6,455 nucleotides of DNA from JAGLSB01 sp023135955 (GCA_030673645.1 DAOVIO010000203.1:1-6455); one strand, 5' to 3'. Counted from the first letter of the stretch, positions 1 through 6,369 are shown. Notes: generated by a model not told the origin, from the letters alone. Translations and numbers: made by a program.

Positions 1-2938
1 CACATTCAATACCGTTCTCCTCCAGGAAACGTTTTGTACCCCCGGTGGCCATGATATTGAATTTCATATCTCTAAAGTTTTTTGCGCATTCCAGAATCTT
101 ATCCTTATCTCTGTTTGCAATGGTTATCAGGACCGTCCCTTCCAACGGAAGACTGGTCATGGTAGCTTCCTGCGATTTGAAGAATGCAAGACCGTAAGAG
201 TCTGCAAGTCCAAGAACCTCTCCTGTCGATCGCATTTCAGGTCCCAGAAGTGGATCCACATCAGGGAACATATTAAAGGGGAACACGGCTTCCTTGACAC
301 CGAAATGCTCAATCTTTTTTTCCTTGAAATTAAAGCTGGAAAGCTTCTTTCCCAGCAGGATCTGTGTGGCCACCTTGGCCATGGAAATATTGTAAATCTT
401 GGAAACCAGAGGTACGGTGCGTGATGCCCTGGGATTGGCTTCAAGTATATAAACCACATCTTCATGGATAGCATACTGTATGTTCATCAGACCAACCACT
501 TTCAATTCATTGGCGATCTTCTTTGTATATTCCTTTATTGTTTCCTGGTGTTTTTCGGAGATGATCACCGGGGGAATAACGCAGGCCGAATCCCCCGAAT
601 GTATACCAGCATATTCAATATGCTGCATGACAGCGGGAACAATAACATTCTCCCCGTCGGAAATTGCATCTGTCTCGGCTTCGATAGCATCTTCCAGGAA
701 CTTATCTATTAGCAGGGGCCTGTCTGGCGATACATCTACCGCCTCGGAAACGTATTGCTCGAGCATATCTACATCCAATATTATCTTCATTGCCCTTCCA
801 CCAAGTACAAAGGATGGCCTTACCATTAGAGGATACCCGATCTTTGCGGCGATCTCCCAGGCTTCCTCCATAGTACTGGCCATGCCAGATTCAGGCTCCG
901 GGATCTCCAGTTTTGAGATGATATTCCTGAACAGGTCGCGGTCCTCTGCTAAATCAATAGTGTCTGGTGTGGTACCCAGTATCTTAACCCCGGCTTCAGC
1001 TAGCTCTCTGGCTAGATTCAGTGGGGTCTGCCCGCCAAACTGCACGATCACCCCTTCAGGTTTCTCTTTTTCATAAATACTCAGCACATCTTCCACGGTC
1101 AGTGGCTCGAAGTAGAGCTTGTCGGAGGTATCATAATCAGTCGATACAGTTTCCGGATTGCAGTTCACCATAATGGATTCGTAGCCCGCCTTGCGTATGG
1201 CAAATGCAGCATGTACGCAACAGTAATCAAATTCAATCCCCTGCCCGATACGGTTAGGTCCTGCGCCCACTACCATAATTTTCTTCCTGTCACTGACCTC
1301 CACTTTGTCGGGTGCATTATAGGTCGAAAAATAATAAGCTGCATCCTCCACTCCACTCACTGGTACAGGTTCCCAGGACTGTGTCAACCCTAGTTTAATT
1401 CGCTTTTCCCTTACTTCCTTCTCGGAAACATGCAAGAGCAGGGACAAATATTTATCGGCGAAACCGTCTTTTTTGGCCTGAATGAGCATCTCATCAGGAA
1501 GCGATTCCCAGGAAAATTTCAGTAGCTCCTCTTCAAACTCTACCAGCTCTTTCATCTGGCTTATGAACCAGGATTTGATGTATGTTCTCTGGGAAAGCTC
1601 CTCTACATCAGCGCCCTTACGCAGTGCTTCGTATATGATAAATTGCCTTTCGCTTGAAGGGTGCTTCAGCATGGCCATCAGCTCCTCAAGGGACTTCTTG
1701 TTGAAATCCTTTGCAAATCCCAGTCCCCAACGATCGATCTCCAGCGAGCGTATGGCTTTCTGCAGTCCTTCCTTATAGTTCTTTCCTATGCTCATCACTT
1801 CACCAACGGCCTGCATTTGTGTACCCAGCTTATCTTCCAGTCCTTCAAATTTCTCAAATGCCCACCGTGCAAATTTAACCACCACATATTCACCGGAAGG
1901 GGTGTACTTCTCAAGTGTTCCGTCGCGCCAATAAGGTATTTCATCCATTGTTAGTCCACCGGCAAGTAGCGATGAAACTAATGCAATGGGGAATCCCGTT
2001 GCCTTGGATGCAAGGGCAGAAGAACGCGATGTCCGCGGATTGATCTCAATAACAACCACCTTTCCGGTTTTGGGATTATGAGCAAACTGAACATTGGTTC
2101 CTCCTATCACTTCTATGGCCTCAACAATAGCATAGGAGTATTTCTGCAGACGTTCCTGAAGTTCCTTGTCAATGGTCAGCATCGGCGCCGTACAGAATGA
2201 ATCACCAGTATGAACACCCATGGCATCTACATTCTCGATAAAACACACTGTAATCATCTGGTTCCTGGCATCCCTGACCACTTCAAGTTCAAGTTCTTCC
2301 CATCCCAGAACAGACTCCTCAACCAGCACCTGGTTTACAATACTCGCTGATAAGCCCCTGGATACTATGGTTCTCAGTTCTTCTCTATTATATACGAGTC
2401 CTCCACCGGTTCCTCCCATTGTGTAGGCAGGCCTTATCACCACCGGGTATCCCAGATCTTCGGCTACTTTCTCGGCATCAGCAAGGGTGTTCACAGCCAG
2501 GCTCTTTGGCGTCTCAATACCAAGTCCGTCCATGGTTTCCTTGAAAGTCGTCCGATCCTCACCACGCTCAATTGCATCCACATTAACACCGATGATCTTA
2601 ACCCCATAAAAATCCAGAATGCCTTTCTTTGCCAGTAATAAAGAAAGATTCAATGCTGTCTGTCCCCCAAGATTGGGAAGAAGTGCATCTGGTTTTTCTT
2701 TTTTGATGATTTCGGTCAGAGCATATTCGTTCAGTGGTTCGATGTAGGTCACATCCGCCATTTCCGGATCGGTCATAATGGTTGCCGGGTTTGAGTTGAC
2801 CAGTATAATTTTATATCCCAGTGAGCGAAGAGCTTTACAGGCCTGCGTTCCCGAGTAATCAAATTCACATGCCTGTCCGATAATAATGGGTCCCGATCCT
2901 ATGATCAGAACTTTCTCAATGTCTTTGATTTTTGCCAT
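1..2938 (-). CDS. carB: Carbamoyl-phosphate synthase large subunit, C-terminus cut by window edge
   Basis: Makes carbamoyl phosphate from bicarbonate, two ATP and ammonia channelled from the glutaminase subunit CarA, in the cytoplasm, feeding pyrimidine and arginine synthesis. The reading frame is unbroken for 979 residues; E. coli CarB has about 1073, so the last 90-100 are outside the window. First synthetase half: GSGPIIIGQACEFDYSG at 14-30, PNLGGQTALN at 88-97, Arg129, RPAYTMGGTGG at 169-179, Glu215, HTGDS at 243-247, and metal/ATP ligands Gln284, Glu298, Asn300 in EINPR. Second half: GPNRIGQGIEFDYCCVHA at 560-577, QFGGQTPLNLA at 633-643, Arg667, RPSFVLGGRAM at 707-717, HSGDS at 780-784, Gln821, Glu833, Asn835. 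MRSTGEV at 902-908 precedes the allosteric MGS-like domain, of which about 933-979 is present, including ATGGT at 964-968. The ATG at 2936-2938 gives the normal N-terminus (MAKIKDIEKVLIIGSGP) and has no Shine-Dalgarno. All catalytic landmarks checked are intact. No carA lies upstream. Confidence 0.98.
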   Translation of the reverse strand, partial: MAKIKDIEKVLIIGSGPIIIGQACEFDYSGTQACKALRSLGYKIILVNSNPATIMTDPEMADVTYIEPLNEYALTEIIKKEKPDALLPNLGGQTALNLSLLLAKKGILDFYGVKIIGVNVDAIERGEDRTTFKETMDGLGIETPKSLAVNTLADAEKVAEDLGYPVVIRPAYTMGGTGGGLVYNREELRTIVSRGLSASIVNQVLVEESVLGWEELELEVVRDARNQMITVCFIENVDAMGVHTGDSFCTAPMLTIDKELQERLQKYSYAIVEAIEVIGGTNVQFAHNPKTGKVVVIEINPRTSRSSALASKATGFPIALVSSLLAGGLTMDEIPYWRDGTLEKYTPSGEYVVVKFARWAFEKFEGLEDKLGTQMQAVGEVMSIGKNYKEGLQKAIRSLEIDRWGLGFAKDFNKKSLEELMAMLKHPSSERQFIIYEALRKGADVEELSQRTYIKSWFISQMKELVEFEEELLKFSWESLPDEMLIQAKKDGFADKYLSLLLHVSEKEVREKRIKLGLTQSWEPVPVSGVEDAAYYFSTYNAPDKVEVSDRKKIMVVGAGPNRIGQGIEFDYCCVHAAFAIRKAGYESIMVNCNPETVSTDYDTSDKLYFEPLTVEDVLSIYEKEKPEGVIVQFGGQTPLNLARELAEAGVKILGTTPDTIDLAEDRDLFRNIISKLEIPEPESGMASTMEEAWEIAAKIGYPLMVRPSFVLGGRAMKIILDVDMLEQYVSEAVDVSPDRPLLIDKFLEDAIEAETDAISDGENVIVPAVMQHIEYAGIHSGDSACVIPPVIISEKHQETIKEYTKKIANELKVVGLMNIQYAIHEDVVYILEANPRASRTVPLVSKIYNISMAKVATQILLGKKLSSFNFKEKKIEHFGVKEAVFPFNMFPDVDPLLGPEMRSTGEVLGLADSYGLAFFKSQEATMTSLPLEGTVLITIANRDKDKILECAKNFRDMKFNIMATGGTKRFLEENGIEC

Positions 2939-3150
2939 AATATATTAATGTGAAGAAAGTAGAATATACATTTTTTAAAGATGTGTATTTAATCCTGATT
3001 ATCCTTCCTTTTTACTCCGGAGGATATTAAAAAAGTATTAACAATTAATTCACAAGTGTTTAGTTTATGCAAAACCAGTAGCCATGGTTTCATATAGTTA
3101 AGTGATACGATTGATGATTAGGATTTATGCCTGGCGGGAATGGAATATTA

Positions 3151-3179
3151 TTGATATAATATTAAACTTTTTATACTTG
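3151..3179 (+). promoter_or_regulatory. Candidate Bacteroidota-type promoter facing away from carB
   Basis: TTG at 3151-3153 and TATACTTG at 3172-3179 are separated by 18 nt. This resembles the Bacteroidota housekeeping promoter (TTTG about 19 nt from TAnnTTTG) with one mismatch in each box. Predicted transcription start is near 3185-3187 on the plus strand. No gene lies downstream on that strand before the hairpin terminator at 3330-3367, so if active it would make a short non-coding RNA. In AT-rich DNA such matches also arise by chance. Confidence 0.35.
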
Positions 3180-3188
3180 CATTGAGGA

Positions 3189-3214
3189 TTGGCAGCCAAC
3201 AATTTGTTCAACAA
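3189..3214. promoter_or_regulatory. Two adjacent odd-centred palindromes, possible operator pair
   Basis: TTGGC-A-GCCAA (3189-3199) and TTGTT-C-AACAA (3204-3214) are both perfect 11-nt palindromes with a single central base. They share TTG...CAA ends, and their centres are 15 nt apart. They sit at and just after the predicted start of the plus-strand promoter candidate, where a repressor could act. No regulator gene is visible nearby, so the binding protein is unknown. Confidence 0.25.
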
Positions 3215-3329
3215 GAACGCAAGGTTATTAATTTGCTTAAACTTTCGGATCAATCTGCTTTAGTTACTAATCTATTATGCAATTATTTTTCATCGCATTT
3301 CATTGATAATTGCTTGATGCTTTAATGTT

Positions 3330-3367
3330 ATAAAAACCATTCTGAAAAATTACAGAATGGTTTTTAT
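3330..3367. terminator. Hairpin terminator of the surface operon, symmetric enough to work both ways
   Basis: The arms 3330-3344 and 3353-3367 pair perfectly over 15 bp (core AAAACCATTCTG / CAGAATGGTTTT) around an 8-nt AT-rich loop. On the minus strand the hairpin begins 52 nt past the stop codon of the fibre gene, and its 3' arm runs into a T-rich tract (GGTTTTTATAAC). On the plus strand the 3' side is GGTTTTTATTAG. It therefore separates the surface operon from carB and could also end a convergent plus-strand transcript. Confidence 0.8.
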
Positions 3368-3419
3368 TAGTTTTGGTATTATCTGCTTTCAATAATATAA
3401 CAGATTCCAATCTCGATGC

Positions 3420-4718
3420 CTACTGTCCAAAGTTGGCTATTTTTATGTCACCTCCTAAATTTCTAGGTGAACCTGTACTATTAAAGAACACCACATTTAT
3501 TTTATCATCAGTACTTACATAGGCTGTCATAATAACTCCTTGAAGATCGGAAGTTGCCGTAACAAGGATTATATCACCCAGCTTTACTCCCGCATAAGGA
3601 ATTACACGAAGTGCTTGCCCTCCATCAGGAATATTACCTGTTGAAAAACTGATAAGGTCTTTGTTTGGGCCTCCGCTTTGATCGATAGCCGAAATCTCTA
3701 TGGTTTTGGTAACTTCATCAATAGTTAAATTTGTTCTGAGACCGGCAACTAATTTATAAAGTTCAGCCTGTCCGCTTTTATTGCTAAACACCATTATACT
3801 ATCGGTTACAGCTAGGGTATCCATTGCCGAAGTACCATTACCTACAAGAATATAATCGGCTGCAATGATAGCTAAACCAGTTCCCCCATTAGCCACAGGA
3901 AGCACATTAGTTACTTTTGAAATTAAATCAATTGTAGCATCAGCAATATCTTCATTCAAAATAGTTGCATCTAATATTTCAGAACTTGTAACAGCTCCAG
4001 TATTGATATCTTCAGCCAAAATAGTCTCATCTAAAATCTCAGAAGTTTCCACAGAACCTGTGCCGATATCTTCAGCCAAAATAGTTTCATCAAGGATTTC
4101 TGAAGTTTCCACTGATCCTTGTGCAATATCTTCAGCAAGTATAGTCTCATCTAAAATCTCAGAAGTTTCGACCGCCCCAGTATTTATATCTTCAGCTAAA
4201 ATTTCTTCGTTAAATATTTTGGCTGTGGTTATGGCATCATCCGCAATATCATCGCAGTAAAATGCATAGGGTACCGACATGAATTTTTGATTGCTTACTA
4301 CTTTATAATCACCATCGTTTTTGGTAGAAATTTCTACTTTCAAAAACTGGTCGGCATCAATCCATGGCATATCAAGTAATCTTACATAAGCACTACTCGA
4401 CAAATCTCCTTTACCAATTATAACAGTAAACAAACCATATTTATCGGTTGTTGGAGTATGTGTCTCTTCCCATTGTACATCACCATCATGGCCTTTAGTA
4501 ATAGTAAAACGCACTCCAATTTCTCTATTATAAAGGGGTTTTCCTTCCACGTCAACACCTACAATTTGTTTTGGCGAATCATCAATGGCTACTGCCTGAT
4601 AGTATATCCCGTCAAGGTCACCAATGTTTTGAGCATTACCGCTTTGTACAATTGCCAAAAAGGCAATTATTAATATATATAGAAAATTTTTCATCATATT
4701 ATTTTTTTGTGTATACAT
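3420..4718 (-). CDS. Secreted tail-fibre-like surface protein with 20-residue tandem repeats
   Basis: A 432-residue exported protein, probably a cell-surface fibre or adhesin; no enzymatic motif is visible. In order: a signal peptide ending near NAQ at 28-30; a domain at about 35-155 (YYQAVAIDD, REIGVRFTI, WEETHTPTTDKYGLFTVIIG, FLKVEIS, QKFMSVPYAFY) of the type at the N-terminus of many Bacteroidota secreted fibre-like proteins; a repeat region at 161-260; the tail-fibre hallmark LPVANGGTGL at 273-282; a linker; and a beta-rich C-terminal domain at about 350-432 resembling tail-fibre or knob tips. There is no T9SS sorting domain, so how it reaches the surface is unclear. It is the last gene of the operon, 2 nt after the barrel gene. 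The start at 4718 is the outermost choice; Met8 (4697) or Met9 (4694) would give a more typical signal peptide, MMKNFLYILIIAFLAIV. Composition is more AT-rich than carB. Family recognition is by eye. Confidence 0.9.
   Translation of the reverse strand: MYTQKNNMMKNFLYILIIAFLAIVQSGNAQNIGDLDGIYYQAVAIDDSPKQIVGVDVEGKPLYNREIGVRFTITKGHDGDVQWEETHTPTTDKYGLFTVIIGKGDLSSSAYVRLLDMPWIDADQFLKVEISTKNDGDYKVVSNQKFMSVPYAFYCDDIADDAITTAKIFNEEILAEDINTGAVETSEILDETILAEDIAQGSVETSEILDETILAEDIGTGSVETSEILDETILAEDINTGAVTSSEILDATILNEDIADATIDLISKVTNVLPVANGGTGLAIIAADYILVGNGTSAMDTLAVTDSIMVFSNKSGQAELYKLVAGLRTNLTIDEVTKTIEISAIDQSGGPNKDLISFSTGNIPDGGQALRVIPYAGVKLGDIILVTATSDLQGVIMTAYVSTDDKINVVFFNSTGSPRNLGGDIKIANFGQ
3939..4238 (-). 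repeat. 60-nt tandem repeat encoding 20-residue units in the fibre gene
   Basis: Four clear units (4119-4178, 4059-4118, 3999-4058, 3939-3998) encode residues 181-200, 201-220, 221-240 and 241-260. A degenerate fifth unit (4179-4238, residues 161-180) precedes them. The core SEILDETILAEDI is identical in the first three units; the fourth has SEILDATILNEDI. The variable pair at the unit end (AQ, GT, NT, AD) precedes Gly-Ala/Ser-Val. Each unit splits into two 10-residue halves with regularly spaced Ile/Leu, as in shaft repeats of tail-fibre-like proteins. Copies differ at many synonymous positions, so this is not a fresh expansion. Confidence 0.93.
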
Positions 4719-4720
4719 AA

Positions 4721-5353
4721 TTATTTAGTGATAGAGAAAGAAAGTCCCAAAGTGCAACCATATCCAACATTTTGCGCTTTTTGACTTGCATCGAATTCAA
4801 TATTATTTAAACCATGAGCATAATTAAACTCAACAAATGCTGAAATATAATCTGACAATTTTAAATTAACTCCAGGATTGATAATAATTCCTATATCCAA
4901 TTTATTTAAAATACCAGATTCTGTAATATTAAACTCTTCATTATTTAGTACCTGGATCCCTCTGACCAAATACCCGGCATACCCTGAAGCAACCAAATAA
5001 GGGCTAAATCTTCCTAAATTTAGCATATATCCGAATCCAAGCTTGGCATTTATGTACTCAAGTCTCCACGAATAATTCATAGCATCGTACACATAGTTTG
5101 CGCCACCATTATTTTTCCCAAGGCCACCTCGGAATATGATGCTTTCGTTTAAAATATAACGGTACCCAACACCGTAAGCGCCTGTTAGAACACCTTCATA
5201 ATCAACATTCTGTTTGTTGTTTTCACTGTCAATAAAATTGAAAGTAGATACCATTTGAGAGGCATCTATAGTTAAACTTTGCTGCTGTGCATTCGCTAAG
5301 AATGAACAAAAGACAAGACTTAAGATTAATACGTTAATTTTAATGTTTTTCAT
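4721..5353 (-). CDS. Outer-membrane beta-barrel protein
   Basis: A 210-residue protein predicted to sit in the outer membrane. A signal peptide (KNIKINVLILSLVFCSFLANAQ, cleavage after about residue 22) is followed by alternating hydrophobic/polar beta strands: GAYGVGYRYIL, SIIFRGGLG, EYINAKLGFGYML, FSPYLVASGYAGYLV, IIINPGVNLKL, ISAFVEFNYAHGL, and a C-terminal strand CTLGLSFSITK. The size and glycine/tyrosine-rich strands suit a small barrel of about eight strands, like the broad Bacteroidota outer-membrane barrel families (PorT-like or OmpA-barrel-like); no specific family is claimed. No peptidoglycan-binding OmpA domain or plug follows. It lies 8 nt after the T9SS-protein gene and 2 nt before the fibre gene, so the three are almost certainly co-transcribed. 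It may anchor or help assemble its neighbours, which is inference. There is no Shine-Dalgarno. Confidence 0.88.
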   Translation of the reverse strand: MKNIKINVLILSLVFCSFLANAQQQSLTIDASQMVSTFNFIDSENNKQNVDYEGVLTGAYGVGYRYILNESIIFRGGLGKNNGGANYVYDAMNYSWRLEYINAKLGFGYMLNLGRFSPYLVASGYAGYLVRGIQVLNNEEFNITESGILNKLDIGIIINPGVNLKLSDYISAFVEFNYAHGLNNIEFDASQKAQNVGYGCTLGLSFSITK

Positions 5354-5361
5354 TTCTGACT

Positions 5362-5880
5362 TTATTTCGAGATTACTAATTTTAATGTTTGACTATCTTG
5401 GTTGGAATTAAATACTCTAATGAAATAAATCCCATTACTATACAGTTCGCAATTTACTTTATACTGGCTAAGCCCGTTTATTTTTTCTGATAACAAGATT
5501 TTCCCGCGGCTATCTATAAGGTTTATGTGATATCCCTCCATGGGTTTGTTACTTGTAATAGTCACAGCCTGGGTAGCCGGATTGGGATAAAGATCCATAT
5601 TCAGGTTGTTCGGATCAATGTGTTCAGCAATTTTTAATACAAAATTACTGGATTGTTGAAATCCTTGCATAACAATAGCCTTGCCCTGATTTTTATTGAT
5701 GGTATTATAACACTGACCTCCAGTTTGAGAGATATACACTTCTGCTGTGGAACTCGATGAGCCATAACTTGAAATACTTTGTCTCTTTACCGTTTGTCCA
5801 TAACTACATAATGGGGACAATAAAAAGCCCGTAATACCACCAAAGAAAATCAGATTCCTAAGAATTCTTTTCTTCTTCAT
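5362..5880 (-). CDS. Small secreted protein with T9SS type A sorting domain
   Basis: A 172-residue protein, first gene of the operon. Residues 1-29 form a signal peptide (basic MKKKRILR, hydrophobic core, SYG-Q cleavage region). SPLC is not a proper lipobox, so lipoprotein processing is unlikely. The short passenger at about 30-85 contains SISSYGSSSS, an ISQTGGQCYNT segment and VMQGFQQS; this serine-rich start, QT-GQ-Y and GFQQ pattern occurs in many small Bacteroidota T9SS proteins. Residues 95-172 are a type A sorting domain: LYPNPATQAVTI at 96-107, HINLIDSRGKILLS, SNGIYFIRVF at 148-157, and the end LKLVISK. Such domains guide the folded protein through the T9SS translocon and are usually removed or linked to the surface. 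Here the sorting domain is longer than the passenger, which suggests a structural or adaptor role, not an enzyme; that is inference. ATG at 5878-5880 has an AT-rich leader without Shine-Dalgarno. Confidence 0.93.
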   Translation of the reverse strand: MKKKRILRNLIFFGGITGFLLSPLCSYGQTVKRQSISSYGSSSSTAEVYISQTGGQCYNTINKNQGKAIVMQGFQQSSNFVLKIAEHIDPNNLNMDLYPNPATQAVTITSNKPMEGYHINLIDSRGKILLSEKINGLSQYKVNCELYSNGIYFIRVFNSNQDSQTLKLVISK

Positions 5881-5916
5881 ATAATTTAATTTTTGTTCAT
5901 AGTTTGTTTGTTTCTT

Positions 5917-5931
5917 ATATGCCTTACGTCA
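5917..5931 (-). repeat. Inverted-repeat copy 1, in the leader of the surface operon
   Basis: Read on the minus strand it is TGACGTAAGGCATAT, ending 36 nt before the operon's start codon. It matches TGACATAAGGCATAT at 6430-6444 on the plus strand at 14 of 15 positions, so the two copies face opposite ways and bracket about 500 nt. Homology does not extend on either side, and no target-site duplication is visible next to either copy. It could be a shared regulatory or leader element or the ends of a small mobile element; chance cannot be excluded. Confidence 0.5.
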
Positions 5932-5983
5932 TTTTAAGCAATAGGTTACGTATGATCCATTTTTTACTCTATTTTGTTTATTG

Positions 5984-6034
5984 AAAACATAATTAACTGT
6001 GAATATTGCATCCTCACAAAAGAATTCAAAAATA
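5984..6034 (-). promoter_or_regulatory. Candidate -7 elements for the surface operon
   Basis: On the minus strand TATTTTTG (6027-6034) is a perfect match to the Bacteroidota -7 consensus TAnnTTTG, and TATGTTTT (5984-5991) matches 7 of 8. Neither has a TTTG box at the expected 18-20 nt upstream; a TTTG at 6017-6020 is 25 nt from the second element. Starts near 6020 or 5977 would leave leaders of roughly 140 or 100 nt before the ATG at 5880, both containing the 5917-5931 repeat. Confidence 0.25.
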
Positions 6035-6138
6035 ATAAGAGATTAAACTGGATTGCTTACTTTACTATAGATGAAAGAAATAGTTGATTAACTATCCTTA
6101 AATTATATATGATAATACGTATTTTACTTATTTATAAA

Positions 6139-6224
6139 ACCCTCCGATTGTTTGATGCTCGGATACAAGGGAGGTTGGACCCGGTTTTGGGGCGTTTTTG
6201 CACCCTGTAATTGTTTGCGGGAGG
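6139..6224 (+). repeat. Imperfect direct repeat, ACCCT-N3-ATTGTTTG followed by GGGAGG
   Basis: Copy 1 has ACCCT-CCG-ATTGTTTG (6139-6154) and GGGAGG (6169-6174). Copy 2 has ACCCT-GTA-ATTGTTTG (6202-6217) and GGGAGG (6219-6224). The two parts are 14 nt apart in copy 1 and 1 nt apart in copy 2, as if a short segment had been gained or lost between copies. The section is more GC-rich than its surroundings. No function is known to me. Confidence 0.5.
6140..6171 (-). terminator. Weak hairpin followed by GGGTTTTAT, possible minus-strand terminator
   Basis: TCCGA (6143-6147) pairs with TCGGA (6159-6163) around an 11-nt loop. CCC (6140-6142) pairs with GGG (6169-6171) across a 5-nt bulge. Read on the minus strand it runs into TTTTATAAAT. 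The stem is bulged and the T-run is only four long, so it would be a poor terminator; its possible client would be a minus-strand gene entering from beyond the right edge, for which there is little evidence. Confidence 0.2.
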
Positions 6225-6339
6225 ATTATTTCAAATGAAATTCTTTAATTGGATCGACTGAAACTCAAGAAAAATTAACGCAAACAAGGTTTGTAATTTC
6301 GCGGAGCTGGTGATCTCGATTTACCCATTGGTTTTTCTG

Positions 6340-6369
6340 TTTGTTAATCGATAAATTTAATTAATTTCG
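6340..6369 (+). promoter_or_regulatory. Candidate Bacteroidota promoter firing off the right edge
   Basis: TTTG (6340-6343) and TAATTTCG (6362-6369) are 18 nt apart. This is a perfect -33 box and a 7/8 match to TAnnTTTG at near-ideal spacing, the best promoter match in the window. Predicted start is near 6375-6377. The first ATG (6381) opens only an 18-codon frame ending at 6437, so the real gene probably begins beyond the window. A second copy of the -7 region (TAATTTCGCGGAGCT, 6294-6308) lacks a -33 box. Confidence 0.4.

Larger units (their letters stand above)
3186..3370 (+). ncRNA. Possible small plus-strand RNA of about 180 nt
   Basis: Inferred only from its ends: a promoter-like element at 3151-3179 and a strong hairpin at 3330-3367 whose plus-strand 3' side reads GGTTTTTATTAG, as in an intrinsic terminator. 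Internal pairing includes GCAATTAT / ATAATTGC (3279-3286 with 3306-3313) and a possible GATTG / CAATC closing pair (3187-3191 with 3251-3255). There is no ORF of useful length. The size is that of 6S RNA, but I could not draw the long central bubble of 6S with confidence, so no family is assigned. The hairpin is equally well explained as the terminator of the minus-strand operon. Confidence 0.22.
2939..3419. other. Intergenic region between the surface operon and carB
   Basis: These 481 nt contain no credible protein gene on either strand. They hold the operon terminator (3330-3367), a plus-strand promoter candidate (3151-3179), two odd-centred palindromes (3189-3199, 3204-3214), and an 8-bp inverted repeat GCAATTAT / ATAATTGC (3279-3286 and 3306-3313, loop 19 nt). 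Nearer carB there is a perfect 8-nt palindrome CTCCGGAG (3015-3022). On the minus strand I found no convincing pair of -33 and -7 boxes for carB; partial -7 look-alikes lack a properly spaced partner. No tRNA, rRNA or recognised riboswitch was seen. Confidence 0.8.

Noticed and set aside
480..1076. Long plus-strand open frame (198 codons) and several shorter ones between about 157 and 2426
   Set aside because: They lie opposite carB, whose minus-strand frame is continuous and keeps all family motifs; the antisense products have no recognisable features.
3939..4238. Regular 60-nt repeats considered as a CRISPR array
   Set aside because: The whole unit repeats without unique spacers, the repeats are in frame and protein-coding, and no cas genes are present.
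3865..4260. Plus-strand open frame of 131 codons with a repetitive serine/isoleucine product
   Set aside because: It is the antisense reading of the 60-nt repeat in the fibre gene; a repeat with no stop in one antisense frame stays open automatically.
4458..4673. Plus-strand 71-codon frame inside the fibre gene
   Set aside because: Antisense to the signal-peptide and N-domain region of a well supported gene; no independent start signal or recognisable product.
5362..5880. Possible lipoprotein because of a Cys in the signal peptide (SPLC)
   Set aside because: The residue before Cys is Leu, not the small residue a lipobox needs, and a better cleavage site follows at SYG-Q.
6275..6328. Minus-strand mini-ORF of 17 residues (MGKSRSPAPRNYKPCLR)
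   Set aside because: Too short to judge, with no start signal or context; left as chance.
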